Shown: positions 11,113-23,100 of the stretch, piece after piece
Position numbering within the stretch: position 1 is the first letter of the stretch
How the letters are laid out: every line of letters starts with the position of its first letter
DNA from: Chamaecrista fasciculata
Lineage: Eukaryota; Streptophyta; Magnoliopsida; Fabales; Fabaceae
Assembly (NCBI GenBank): GCA_003254925.1
Contig: QANZ01023311.1
Span: forward strand, 62,001-126,000
Length of the DNA stretch: 64,000 nt
Reading direction: 5' to 3'
The notes under the pieces: generated by a model
Database searches by the model: none
Told to the model about the DNA's origin: nothing
The model's input: the letters and a program-made list of their open reading frames with translations, nothing else
Translations under genes and position numbers: made by a program

Positions 11113-13480
11113 CTAAGGTAAAGTGTTGTTGACTGAAATCAGTACAAGCTTTACCACTGCCTCTATATCAGAATAATAAGGAATTTCATCATCGCTATCT
11201 ATATGTTGCTCTTCCTTATTCGATGTTGGAGTGTTTTCCACCAGCTCTGACCTTACAACTTCTGACAATCCCAGTTCAGCATGTAGCAATTGACAATCTT
11301 GCATTGGCATTGTTACATCGGGTTCATGTTGTTAGGATTTTAGGAGGAAGAAGCTGGAGAACTCATAAAATTTTGAAATTTCATTCATTTAAAGCTCTTT
11401 GGAAGATCCTCCCAAAGTAGTCGTATTTTGTTCACCGGTGTCATCAACCTATCAAAATACTGTTGGATGCTTTCCTTTTCATTTATCTTCAAAGTTGCAA
11501 AATCCCTTTTGAGATTCAAGACTTGCATTTTCCTCATTCTTTCATTGTCTTGATATAATTCCTTGAGCGTATCCCAAGCTACATTGCCTTGATATAATTC
11601 CTTGAGCGTATTCCAAGCTATGTTTGTCGTTTCACAAGCAATTGACAATCTTGCATTGGCATTGCTACATCTGGTTCATGTTTAATCACAGAGGCATTGG
11701 AGTGAGGATAATTTTCAAAGCTATTAGAACCATGGACTGGTTTCTCATTGAAAGAATTGCTTGATTCACTTGTTAGCTGCTTTGCCAAGGCCATATCAGT
11801 AGTCTCTTTCTTTGGCTTTGCATGTACTGAATGACACCAATAATTGAGCCACCAGAAACAATAACTACAGGAGTAGGCATCTTGTCTAAGGCATGACTAT
11901 TAATATTGGGCATCTCAGATTGTATCTTAGAACCAGCAACAGGGGATTCTTTGTTCTACTTCCACCACAAGTGTACCTATTTCAACAACAGATGGTAAAA
12001 CTGCTTCGACGCGGCTTGTTGAAAATCTCTTTTAGAAAATGATGGAACTGTTCAAGAGGACAAACAAAAAGACAGGAAAACATCATCATTGGATGGGATT
12101 TTTAAGTCCTCAATGTATAATGTACAGCAAATAACTTCATGATTTAGTAAAAGTGAACTAAGACCATCATAGTAAGACTTGTCAAACCTATCGTTTCCAT
12201 CAACATCAACCAAAATAGAGTTCGTGGTGATTGGCATGGTTCTTGAAAGCCATCATCTGTTCTCCATATTGGCATTTCAGGAAGTGGCGATAACTGCAAG
12301 GCATTGAACAATGTTCCACAATGTAAATTAGGGGAATCAAAGTATTGATTTCCATCAAACTCAGAACACGAGTTTTCAGGGTCTCAATCAATAATCTCCT
12401 CAAATGTAGATAAGGGCAATCTCTCTAAAGTAGGACCTAGTGACCTACTACAACCCATAGTCAACTCATGATCTACTTAAAATGGAATCATGGATTAGTC
12501 ACCTCTAAATATATGTCATTTTGGGTCCCAATTTCATATTTGAATTGACTATGTTTGGGGGTGACTTCAACTAAGCAAAAAAACAACTCATCAAATTTAA
12601 CTCATCTTGTCTGATCTAAGGCATGACTATTGGGCATCTCAGATTGTATCTTAGAACCAGCAATAGGGGATTCTCTGTTCTACTTCCACCACAAGTGTAC
12701 CTATTTCAACAACAGATGGTAAAACATCATCAGTGGATCGGATTTTTATGTCCTCAGTGTTTAATGTACAACAAATAACTCCATAATTTAGTAAAAGTGA
12801 ACTAAGACCATCATAGTAAGACTTGTCAAACCTATCGTTTCTATCAACATCAACTAAATAGAGTTCCTGGTGATTGGCATGGTCCAAGAGAGAATTGGAT
12901 AGTTCGGAGTCCACACAAGCAATAGCATTTAAAGCATCACATGGTACATCAGGTTCTTGAAAGCCATAATCTATTCTCCAGATTGGCATTTCAGGAAGTG
13001 GCGATATCTGCAAGGCATTGTACAATGCTCCACAATGTAAATTAGGGGAATCAAAGTATTGATTTCCAATTTTCCATCAAACTCAGAACACAAGTTTTCA
13101 GGGTCACTATCAATAATCTCCTCAAATGTAGATAAGGGCAATCTCTCTTATAAGTAGGATCTACCACCAAGCTATCAATAGACAAATCTTGGGGACTACC
13201 CAATCCCTCAGTATATGCCTCTATTTAAATTTGAGGTTTTTTAAGTATATTTCTTTGCTCAGTAGGAAAACTCTCTTCAACCATGTTCTCAACTCCAGTG
13301 TAAAAGGCATGGGCACTACCTTCTAATTCTAACATACTTTCAGGAAAAGCACAGCACACAAGATCAAAATGTGTTCCTTGAAAACCAGAATGATTTGTGG
13401 CTGCATCTTTGTCAAGAATGCAAGTTTCAGGCAAAAGGTCACCATTTCCAACATAGTTGCACTTTCTCGGTCCAATCACT
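11113..13480 (-). pseudogene. Broken, duplicated fragment of a plant FHA-domain / microspherule-protein-like gene
   Basis: Minus-strand reading frames resemble the middle part of plant FHA proteins of the At3g54350 (EMB1967) group, in the same order as in the intact protein. From 13479 down these are: a GPRKCNYVGNGDLLPETC region; a block with EMPIWRIDYGFQEPD then LSNSLLDHANHQELYLVDVD and DKSYYDGLSSLLLN (13025-12651); a second, partial copy of that block (12403-12052); and DDEIPYYSDIEA (11249-11113 region). The N-terminal part and the FHA domain itself are absent, and frames are broken between blocks. The match rests on my memory of the family's conserved strings and was not computed. It is probably a truncated gene copy moved or duplicated by transposition and unlikely to make a functional protein. 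Confidence 0.6.
11331..11650 (-). mobile_element. Copia-type LTR retrotransposon fossil: gag (UBN2-like) fragment
   Basis: A minus-strand segment encodes a gag-like stretch with LNLKRDFATLKINEKESIQQY followed by a LRLLWEDLPKS-type region, characteristic of plant Copia gag (UBN2/DUF4219-like). Only this fragment is present; no LTRs or pol were seen. It is bracketed by two copies of a roughly 40-bp host segment (11289-11330 and 11640-11682), so it sits inside the FHA-gene fragment. It is an old, clearly non-functional relic. Confidence 0.6.
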
Positions 13481-13870
13481 AAACTTGGGTCCCTGGAAGT
13501 ATAAACGTCCTTGCAGATTCATTTACGCATAGCATAATAAGAAGTACGAATTACTTTTCTCTTGATAAAAGGAAGTTTCCTTTCTTTTATATGCTTTAAC
13601 TTACAGAGAATTGATGGAATTAGAGGAGAGAAAACCAACGATAATCTTGTATTTCTTGAATAATTTTCTTTTCAAAAAACTGAACTGCACCTTTTGCAAG
13701 TGACTCTAAGGAAGCACCACCCATAGTAAACTCATGATCTACTTAAAATGGAATCATGGGTTAGTCACATCTAAATATATGTCATTTTCGAGCTGATTTC
13801 AAATTCGAATTGACTATGTTTGTCGATGATTTCAATTAAGCAAAGAAACAACTTATTAAATTTAACTCAT
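11890..13870. repeat. Tandem segmental duplication
   Basis: Copy A (about 11895-12605) and copy B (about 12610-13870) share long similar stretches: 11895-12000 matches 12610-12725, 12100-12420 matches 12745-13145, and 12440-12605 matches 13715-13870. Copy B holds extra sequence (about 13150-13715) that copy A lacks. The unit includes both the FHA-gene fragment and its flanking non-coding DNA, so this is a DNA-level duplication that followed arrival of the fragment. Confidence 0.65.
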
Positions 13871-14404
13871 ATCTATACTTTGATTGTATCCGAGTTCTAA
13901 AAGAGTATCCGAATTCTAAAAGAGATAGACATGACTGTATTCAATAGTAAAGGACCAATAATAAAACTTTTAAGAAATATTAAAAGCTAAGACATAAAAA
14001 AAAATATTAAGGATCAAAACAAACCTTGAGGTAAATATTAGCTAGGGACTAAAACAGATTTCGACCTCCATATATATCTTGAATATACAAATTTAAGGAG
14101 CTTTTCTTGGAAATCTCCCTGCCTTTTGTACGTACATGGATATTTTTTAAATAAATATAATAATGAGAAAGGGCTCATTGAATATAAATATATATATACG
14201 TTTTTTTTGTTATGTTTTTTATTTTGACATTAATTAATATAATTTAACAGTACTGTTCTATTATCATTACGCAATATGCATGTGATGTCTTTTCAGGGTC
14301 ATGAACAACACGTTAACGTTTATATTACCCATGCATGTTGCATTGAATTGTTTAATGTTTATAATTTGTAGGTTAAATGTACTAAAAAATAATAATAATT
14401 TGTA

Positions 14405-14918
14405 GGTTAAAGATTCATTTTGATCCTTAATGTATGCCTTAATGTTCATTTTGGTTCATTATGTTTCAAAATGTTCAAATTGGTCCTAAATGTTGGCAAA
14501 ATATTTCATTTTGGTCCCAAACTATTAAATATAGCTCGTTTCAAGTTCAAATTAAATGTGAAGAGTTTAAAGTTACGTATTTGTTCTCAATGAGTAGTTT
14601 CTCTATCCAATTGAGGTCATCAGCAAACGAGGTCAAATCGATCCTAAAATTAAGTAGACCGCTCATTTTATGTTCAAACAAGTAAACTGAACATATCTCT
14701 CTTGTTTCAAATTCAGATGCGACGAATACAGAGCTACGAGATCCTGTTAACAAGTCCTTTGAACTTGAAATGAGAGACGAGAGGAATATGTCCAAATTCA
14801 ATAGTTTGGACCAAAATGAAACATTTTACCAACATTTATGACCAATTTAAACATTTTGAAACATAATGGACTAAAATGAACATTAGGGCATACATTTAAG
14901 ACCAAATGGCCTTTGACC
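14405..14918. mobile_element. Mutator-like MITE with perfect 9-bp TSD
   Basis: The termini are GGTTAAAG and CTTTGACC with inverted ends of about 110 bp. A perfect 9-bp duplication TAATTTGTA flanks it (14396-14404 and 14919-14927). The unique interior resembles that of 18780-19320, with a more degraded relative at about 20370-20830. It lies about 610 bp beyond the stop codon of the AP3-type gene. Confidence 0.85.
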
Positions 14919-15531
14919 TAATTTGTATATATATTTAAAACAACCTCTCAATGAGTTTAACAATGTAATTGGACTCCATTTAAAAATTAAAATAGTCTAA
15001 TTAATATAGAAACAAGAAATCGAGTAAATAATAATTTATTACTCTTCCAATTCTCTTTGTGTGTGAAACACGTAACGTACACATTTATTTACTCAACAAA
15101 ACACTCGCTTTTCATAGTCCAACCATGGAACAGGAAATCAAAATAAATATCTAATATTGACTATATATATAGCATGCAACATTCTCACTAAGCAAAAGAA
15201 CCACACAAACATATATTCATATGGCACCAGGTTCTAGCTATTATAAAGAAGGTTATATATATAATATCACAGTAAGTAAACAGCTAATTAATGGACGAAT
15301 CAGAATTACACACATTCACCTCTGGTCAGGGGAAAGTAATTAAAAACATTTTAGGGATACAAACTGCATGCATATTTTAGAGAGTAGTCCACAACAGTAA
15401 TTCATTAACATATAAACTACATATTCAGTTTATTCTTCGAAGCTGCTAGCTGCTGGTAATAATAGTGTTGAGCAAATTATATATAATGCAGCACACATAT
15501 ATATATATATTGAAGAACCTAACGAAGGTAG

Positions 15532-18396
15532 CTAGAAAAGTAAGGGATAAGTAGTGAGATCTGAGCCAGTAGCTCCAGCATGTGGATTAGGATGGGTAGG
15601 CTGCAAGCTGAGTGCAAACATGCGAGGGCCTATGTTTGAGAATCCGATCACAGAATCATACTCCACTCCATTATCTACTAGTCCAAAACGTGGATCTTCT
15701 GCTCTTGCCTCCTTCATTCATAATATAATTAGTAATCAAACCATATTTCTCATTTATTTCACATCTTCATTTATCCATCATAGATAATGTAAAATATATA
15801 ATGCTCTAAATTAAAGGAAACCATAAATTTAACTTGGTCAAAGTGCACTTTTGGTCCCTTAACTTTTGATAAAGTCTCAATTTGGTCCCATAACTTTTTT
15901 TGTTGCACTTTTGGTCCCCAAATCTTTGCAAAAAGTTACAGATTTGGTCCCGTATCACTTTTGGTCCAATATATTTTGGTCAGGTTGCAGAATTGGTCCT
16001 ATATTTTTGCAAAAAGTTTCATCGCCAATCCTACCTAATCCAAAGATATGAGACCAATTTTGCATCTGACCCAAAGATATGGACCAATTATGCAACCTAA
16101 CCAAAAGATATATATGGGATCAATTCTGCAACATGACCCAAAGATATGGGACCAAATGTGTAACACAGGACCAAATCTACAAATTGAGCAAAAGATATGG
16201 GACCAAAAGTGCAACAAAAAAAGTTATGGGACCAAATTGAGACCTTAACAAAATTTATGGGACCAAAAGTGCACTTTGGCCATTTTATTTTCTATATTTA
16301 CAAATATAAACATAGATGTACAATATATAATCCATCATTTATTTCACATCTTCAGTAATCATTTGCTCTTACTTTAACCAAATATTAAGAGCAGATTCTA
16401 CATGTCATTAGACATGTAATATAAAATTAGTAGAAAGCAAAACTTAAATACTAACTTAAATTGAAAAATACAATAGAGTCTGTGTTAATTTATTAAGAGA
16501 AAATAGTCAAAGAATAAAATCGATCAAAATGTGAAAATTTGGAGACAATATTGATAGTAAACTAACATTGGAGACAAACTTAAAAATTAATGTAAAGTTT
16601 GGAGACGAAAATGGTATATTTGCCTTCAAAAACTATAAATTAATGGTGCCCATATAATCCAAGAACCAAATGATAGTTTATTCAATAAAACTTGTATGTG
16701 TAAGTAGTAATGGAATGCAAATAATAAAACACAAAATGGCAACTAAAAAATACGTTAGCTCTAGTGTATTCTACTTACTAAGTCACGAATGAGTCTGCCA
16801 TGTACTTCTTTCTCATTGTTCCACTGCAAACAAAGTATAATTCATCTATCAATTAACTGCGTGAGAATAGATAATTACTAATTGCCGATTATTTGACCAA
16901 AAGAAATCAACCATGCAAATCGTTTATTTACCTTTTTCCTCTGAGTGTCAATCTGATTTGATATCACCTTAAACTGTAAACCATTGTAATAATTAAGAAA
17001 CTCGTTAGCATGGTATAGCAAATTTAAAACTCTCAAACTAATACCACAAAGTGATAGACAACTATTTTAGGAAAAAAAAACTCACCAACTAAAATGCGTC
17101 ATTCACTTACTTTGTACATGTTTTTCCAGTAATTAAATTAAAATTAACTACAAAATAGTTTCCATTTATGTATTTGCCAACTGTTTATATATAGGCACAA
17201 GCATACTAATCCATATCCCAAGTTTCAGACTTCAGTCACTTCCAGATCAAGATAATTCATTTGTCTCTATTAATTGCTAATTTTAAGCTCCAAAGAAAAA
17301 CAAAGAAGAATATATATAGTTAAAGCAACACCATACAAGATATCCATTCTTCACCGATAGATCTGTAACCACTAACCACAGGATGATATATATATATAAT
17401 GTGATATGAAGAATCCCAATATTTTTTAACTTGTATAAATTTCATTATGATGAGGAGAAAAATATAAATTGGGACTTGTGGACATAACAATAAAATAAAT
17501 GTATATATATATAGGAACATAAATAAACAAATATCTTCTTGTTACCTTACGCTCGCGAATGACCTTGGTGGCCTGATCCATTTCTTGTTCAAGTAGCCTA
17601 AGTTCTTCTATGCTCAGATCGTTCAAACAGTCCCCCATCCTCTGCCTATCAGTAATATATATAAATATTATATATAAATTGTATATATATATACACATAA
17701 ATACCATTCATTGACCAAACAAATTAAACCTTTAATTTATACAGGTCAAGAAAAATCACAAAAGAAATAATCAAATCATGAAATTACTCTATGTAGATAC
17801 ATGTACCTAATCTCTCGGCGAAGATTCTTGTTCACATCTTTCAGCTTATTCAAGTTCTCTTGCATACTCTGGGACACGAAATATTATACAAGCAAAGAAC
17901 AACGGCACACATATATATAAGAAACGTTAAATTTAATTAGCTCTGCAAAATAAAAAAAAATAAAAAAATAGGTTAAAAAAAAGGCAAAAGTAGGGAAAGA
18001 GATCGAAGAAGGACCTCATAGTGAGAGCTCCATAGATCAGTCCCTACGGTCTTCTGATACTGATCGAAGAACTCTTTTGTTCTATATATCACCACAAAAA
18101 ATTAAAATAAATAAATAAAAAAATTATAGTTAGGGTTTGGGAAGTGAAAAAGAATAACAAAGGGAGAAAGAGATTTAATATATATATATATATATATGTA
18201 CGTACGTGATGGAGGGGCTTATATACTCATGGAGTTTTCCAGTGCTGCTGGAGAACATGATAATGGAAACCTTAGCATCACAGAGAACGGTGAGTTCATT
18301 GGCCTTTTTGAAGAGTCCGTTTCGTCTTTTGGAGTAAGTCACTTGGCGATTTGTGGTGTTCTCTATCCTCTTGATCTGGATCTTACCTCGAGCCAT
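15532..18396 (-). CDS. AP3: APETALA3/DEFICIENS-type (euAP3) MIKC MADS-box transcription factor
   Basis: Seven exons on the minus strand: 18396-18206, 18081-18015, 17868-17807, 17645-17546, 16973-16932, 16823-16779 and 15711-15532 (stop TAG), giving 228 aa. Exon sizes 67, 62, 100, 42 and 45 match the canonical B-class MADS pattern. Residues 1-60 form the MADS DNA-binding domain ([13 protein letters not shown] start) and about 85-170 the coiled-coil K domain used for dimerisation. The C-terminus has a PI-derived motif (about 186-207, [20 protein letters not shown]) and a euAP3 motif, DLTTYPLLF, at 220-228, which separates it from TM6/paleoAP3 proteins. The family binds CArG boxes as a heterodimer with PISTILLATA to specify petals and stamens. 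The final residue is F where family members I recall usually have E. A Mutator-like MITE lies in the last intron. Confidence 0.96.
15836..16281. mobile_element. Mutator-like MITE inside the last AP3 intron
   Basis: The termini are GGTCAAAG and CTTTGGCC with long inverted ends built of 'ttttggtccc' blocks, closely related to 2367-2808. Flanking 9-mers ATTTAACTT (15827-15835) and ATTTTATTT (16282-16290) match at 7 of 9. It occupies 446 bp of the 1067-bp intron 15712-16778, starting 125 bp from exon 7, and encodes nothing. Confidence 0.75.
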
Positions 18397-18523
18397 CGAT
18401 CTCTCTCTGTGTGTCTAGGTCTTCTAGATTTTTCTGCTCTCTAGCTATAATATCAAAGGAAATCACCACGGAAATAAAAAGGGGAAAGAGGAGACGGAAG
18501 CTAAGATATTATCATATTATATA

Positions 18524-18532
18524 CATATATAG
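18524..18532 (-). promoter_or_regulatory. Candidate TATA box of the AP3-type gene
   Basis: The minus strand reads CTATATATG about 130 nt upstream of the AP3 start codon, which would place transcription start near 18495 and give a leader of about 100 nt. The surrounding DNA is AT-rich, so chance occurrence is plausible. No strict CC(A/T)6GG CArG box was found between the ATG and the MITE at 18780. Confidence 0.35.
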
Positions 18533-18779
18533 AAATTAGAAATAATAATATTTTTTTTTGTCTGAAATATGGGTGTTTTGGTCCATTCATTTTTAAACTA
18601 ATTAATCTCATCCGAATCATGTAGGGATTATATAGGAGCACAAGGATGTTGGCAAAAAATTTTCACTTTAAGTATCTAAGCAATCACATTAATTCTTGAA
18701 TCTCAAATTCAAGACTCTTAGCTAAAGTTAAATCAAATCTCAACTAGTTGATTCAAATATTTATTCGTAAAATTTGAAA

Positions 18780-19320
18780 GGCTAAAGGTTCATTTTGGTC
18801 TTAAATGTATGTCTTAATGTTCATTTTGATCCATTATGTTTCAAAATGTTTAAATTGGTCCTAAATGTTGGCAAAATATTTCATTTTGGTCCCAAACTAT
18901 TGAATATAGATGACTCGTTTCAAGTTTAAATGTGACGAGTTTAGAGCTACGTATTGTTCTTAAAGAGTAGATCTCTATTCGTTGGGGCCGTCAGCAAACA
19001 AAATCAAATAGTATCTAAAAGTAGACAGCTCGTTTCATGTTCAAACAAGCAAAACTGATTATATCTCTCTCGTTTCAAATTCAAATGCGACGGATACAGA
19101 GCTACGAGTTCCTCTTAACAAATCCTTAAAACTTGAAATGAGAGACGGGAGAAATATGACCAAATTCAATTGTTCGGGACTAAAATGAAACATTTTACTA
19201 ACATTTAGGAACAAAATGAAACAGTTTGCTAACATTCAAGATCAATTTAAACATTTTGAAACATAATGAACCAAAATGAACATTAGGGCATACATTTAGG
19301 ACTAAAATGACCCTTTGGCC
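18780..19320. mobile_element. Mutator-like MITE with perfect 9-bp TSD upstream of AP3
   Basis: The termini are GGCTAAAG and CTTTGGCC, with inverted ends of over 100 bp. A perfect 9-bp duplication AATTTGAAA flanks it (18771-18779 and 19321-19329). It starts 384 bp upstream of the AP3 start codon. It is the best-preserved sister of 14405-14918; the two brackets of the AP3 gene are therefore the same MITE family. Confidence 0.88.
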
Positions 19321-20369
19321 AATTTGAAATATGAATAAACTATTAAAAGGTAAGGTGAGTTGAATAAAAGGTAAGATGAGTTGAAGACGTCTGTTGCCTA
19401 AAATGGAAGCCCCATTTGCCAAAGTGGTGAAAGTTTTTGCAGGCTTTGTTTAAAACGTCGTATTGTCTTTCTGCTTCTTCTATGCATGTGGCCTGGGGCT
19501 GTTATTTCACGGAACCCACTTTTCTACCGTTAACGTCACCGTCACCGTTACCGTTACGCTTAAATGGAGGAGGAGGTCGTTGGTTTTCCGTCCGTGAGTG
19601 ATTGATTGAGTGGACGGAAAAGATGGTTGCTTACGGAAACGCTTGACGATGACTGACAGTGACGGCAACTTCCAAACGGAGAATGTGAATGTGTCCCTTC
19701 ACAAGTTACAATATGGCGATATGGGATTAGACCATTCCTGGATGGTGCTTCTCATTGTGTTCATTGAATATTGAAGTGTATCAGTTTCATTGCTAACTAT
19801 ATCTTTTAAAGGTAAGGTAAGTCTATAATGCAAAGTTTGATTCTTGACATGGGATGCAATGGGTCATGAGCCAATAAAATAATGACACGTGGAAAATTTA
19901 GTTGTATCTAAGTAGTGGTGTGACTCCATACACAGTTGTGATTGGTTAAAAAATTTATTATTTTTTTATTATTTTTCAGTATTAAATTATATCAATGGTT
20001 ATAATTATGCCACATCAGCATTTACATCCCATGTCAAGAATCAAACTTTGCATCTTAAACTAACCCTTATTACTTATATATATCTTGTATATATGTAAAT
20101 ATATGTAGTTGGTCAAATTCCCCTAACAACTCACTAATCGATCACTTGATAACAACTCACTAATTAACTATTCGGTAATTAATTAACCTGATAAATACTT
20201 GTAAGCTTTTTAACGACTCCTCTTGCCTATTATTTACTTATGGCTGACTAACTTTGTTTTTAGAGTTCATGTGGAGTGTAGGTGCGTGGTGCTCCATTGT
20301 GTGTGTGTGTGGTTAATTTTTTGTTATTACAAAGGTACTAATTAAAAAAATCTTATAATAATTAAATCT

Positions 20370-20830
20370 AGGCATTTTGGTCCCTTATTTTTATGGTAAG
20401 TTACAATCTAACCCTTTATCTTTTTTTCTTGTGATTTTGATCTTATTTCTTATCCAAAATTGTTACTTATTAGTCTCAAAGACTGAATGTGATCATCATA
20501 TCTTTATCATTTCAAGTCAAGCTTGGAGTTGCATATTATTAAATCTCCTAATAAGTCTTTTCTTTGTCCAATTGAAACTATAGCAAACGAAGTTAAATTA
20601 AACTTTAAATTTAGGTCACTCATTTTATAATCAAATTAGAGAAATTGATTATATCTCTTTTGCTTTAAGTGATTACAACAAGCTTGGAGCTGCATGATAT
20701 CTTTATGAATTTTTTTTATCCAGTTGAAAATGTCAGTAAATAAGATCAAATCAAATGGAAAAATAATTTTGTATCATTTTTTACTTTAGATTTTATGACT
20801 ACTTTTAAACTAAGATAGGTGATCACTAAT
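20370..20830. repeat. Degraded relative of the 14405/18780 MITE family
   Basis: The stretch repeats the family's interior phrases in diverged form (for example around 'ccaattgaaactatagcaaac' and the 'gagctgcatgatatc' block). Clear termini and a target-site duplication are missing. It is older than the two intact copies. Confidence 0.4.
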
Positions 20831-21527
20831 GCTGTGAAAAAATCTCAAACTAATTTTATTAAATGTTCATAGTCATTTTAATAATTTTTGGACAAACAAA
20901 AAATCAGGTACGTGAGGGATGGATCAGTAGGTTGCATTGCATTGCATGAGGGAAATAATTAAAGAAAGCGTAATATCCTTAGGCCTATAGATTGCGGCTT
21001 GTGAATGTTGCTGCTAGCACATAAATTGTAGGCGAGGCATCCGTACCTCCGTTTTGTGTGTTATTCAAACCTGTGAGCTTTTAATTGGTTCGCTTGTCAC
21101 GTCTCGTCTCACTCTCACTATTAAATTGGAATAAAGTTAACGTTGTTGAGGCTCAAGTTATGTCTTTTCTAATACTTATCTTTTGTTGATTTAATGCATC
21201 ATTATTTTTATGAAAATAATAAATTAATAAAATAATAATTTAATCTCTCATCAAACTGATCATTTAATTTTTAAAATATTAAAATATAAAATTTAGTCTT
21301 TAAAATAATTAAATAGTTAATCTATTTAAATTGTACTTTTTATGAGATATCTATATTATATGTGTGAAGATCTTCACTACTCTGATAAATCAAAGACATA
21401 AAAATTACACAGTTTCCACTACTACATGCTAAATGTTCACTACTCTGAACTCTCGTTGTCCATTCATTTCCCTCACACACTAAATATAACTTCCTATTTA
21501 AATATATATATATATAACTTCCTTCTC

Positions 21528-21811
21528 CACTACAACAACAACAATCAAAGCCTATTCCATAAGGTGGGGTCGGCTATATGAATCAACTTACGCCAACGTG
21601 TTCTATTCTTGCACCTGTCAACCTTAAGGTTATTGATAGCTAGATCTTTCCGGATAGTTTCTTGGATAGTTTTCTCTGGTCTTCCCCTTCCTCGGATTAT
21701 AGAATTATCTACCATATGATCAACTCTGCGTACCGGAGCCTCTAAAGGTCTTCTTTGCACATGACCAAACCACCTAAGGCGTGTTTCGACCAATTTCTCA
21801 ATGATAGGCGC
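21528..21811 (-). mobile_element. LINE (RTE-like) 3' end, ORF2 C-terminus
   Basis: The minus strand encodes APIIEKLVETRLRWFGHVQR then GRGRPEKTIQETIRKDL, the usual C-terminal region of a plant non-LTR reverse-transcriptase polyprotein. It stops at TRWRKLIHIADPTLWNRL and ends in a (TTG)n tail at 21529-21543, as RTE-like LINEs do. The coding match breaks off at about 21811, where unrelated sequence begins. Confidence 0.8.
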
Positions 21812-22040
21812 TGATAAGTATGTTATTTTGCCTATTTTTAAGGGATAATTACTAATTTATTTGTATTCAAATTATGATTTTATCCCAATATATCTTAATT
21901 ATTTGATTTTCCCCGTTATCCTAAGTTTAAATTCAAAATATGATATCTTGTGTTAAAATTTGATATTTTGTGAATATCATATCTTTTAAACTTAGGATAT
22001 AAGTTTATATTATCTTCTATTGATTTTGTAGATCAGATTT
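21812..22040. other. Unrelated insert interrupting the LINE
   Basis: Sequence directly after the LINE break begins TGATAAGTATG and has no coding similarity to the LINE. It runs into the assembly gap. It could be one end of another element inserted in the LINE, perhaps an LTR since it starts with TG, but the other end is not visible. Confidence 0.35.
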
Positions 22041-22877
22041 NNNNNNNNNNNNNNNNNNNNNNNNNNNNNNNNNNNNNNNNNNNNNNNNNNNNNNNNNNNN
22101 NNNNNNNNNNNNNNNNNNNNNNNNNNNNNNNNNNNNNNNNNNNNNNNNNNNNNNNNNNNNNNNNNNNNNNNNNNNNNNNNNNNNNNNNNNNNNNNNNNNN
22201 NNNNNNNNNNNNNNNNNNNNNNNNNNNNNNNNNNNNNNNNNNNNNNNNNNNNNNNNNNNNNNNNNNNNNNNNNNNNNNNNNNNNNNNNNNNNNNNNNNNN
22301 NNNNNNNNNNNNNNNNNNNNNNNNNNNNNNNNNNNNNNNNNNNNNNNNNNNNNNNNNNNNNNNNNNNNNNNNNNNNNNNNNNNNNNNNNNNNNNNNNNNN
22401 NNNNNNNNNNNNNNNNNNNNNNNNNNNNNNNNNNNNNNNNNNNNNNNNNNNNNNNNNNNNNNNNNNNNNNNNNNNNNNNNNNNNNNNNNNNNNNNNNNNN
22501 NNNNNNNNNNNNNNNNNNNNNNNNNNNNNNNNNNNNNNNNNNNNNNNNNNNNNNNNNNNNNNNNNNNNNNNNNNNNNNNNNNNNNNNNNNNNNNNNNNNN
22601 NNNNNNNNNNNNNNNNNNNNNNNNNNNNNNNNNNNNNNNNNNNNNNNNNNNNNNNNNNNNNNNNNNNNNNNNNNNNNNNNNNNNNNNNNNNNNNNNNNNN
22701 NNNNNNNNNNNNNNNNNNNNNNNNNNNNNNNNNNNNNNNNNNNNNNNNNNNNNNNNNNNNNNNNNNNNNNNNNNNNNNNNNNNNNNNNNNNNNNNNNNNN
22801 NNNNNNNNNNNNNNNNNNNNNNNNNNNNNNNNNNNNNNNNNNNNNNNNNNNNNNNNNNNNNNNNNNNNNNNNNNNNN
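22041..22877. other. Assembly gap (837 N)
   Basis: Every base is N. The gap sits between the two LINE segments, so it must hide the missing part of the LINE reverse-transcriptase region (about 90 codons expected) plus the rest of the insert. Single N bases also occur at 24135 and 56842. Confidence 0.99.
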
Positions 22878-23100
22878 TGAATCCTGTGATTAACATCCTC
22901 TTCTATTTCCCCTTTGCTTTGCAATATCGTTCTCAAATACTTAAAGCTTGTGACTTCTTGTAACTGATGATCACCGAGTTTCACAATATCTGTAGGATCC
23001 CCTTCTCTGCCACTGAACTTACACGCCATAAACTCTATCTTACTTCTACTGATACGAAAATCATAAGTCTCCAAAGCTTGCATAATATTCAACCGTAACT
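22878..23100 (-). mobile_element. LINE (RTE-like) reverse-transcriptase fragment
   Basis: The minus strand encodes MNIMQALETYDFRISRSKIE then VTSFKYLRTILQSKGEIEED and VNHRI, the post-catalytic reverse-transcriptase region of the same LINE class as 21528-21811. Its N-terminal two thirds, including the catalytic YxDD box, is absent, so the copy is 5'-truncated, as is usual for LINEs. Confidence 0.75.

Noticed and set aside
18397-18779. CArg-box search in the AP3 promoter
   Set aside because: A GGAAATAAAAAGG stretch at about 18469-18481 looks similar but lacks the CC start required of a CC(A/T)6GG box.
22010-23092. Long minus-strand frames of 360 and 287 residues
   Set aside because: They are open only because they cross 837 N bases; only the first 70 or so residues are real LINE sequence.
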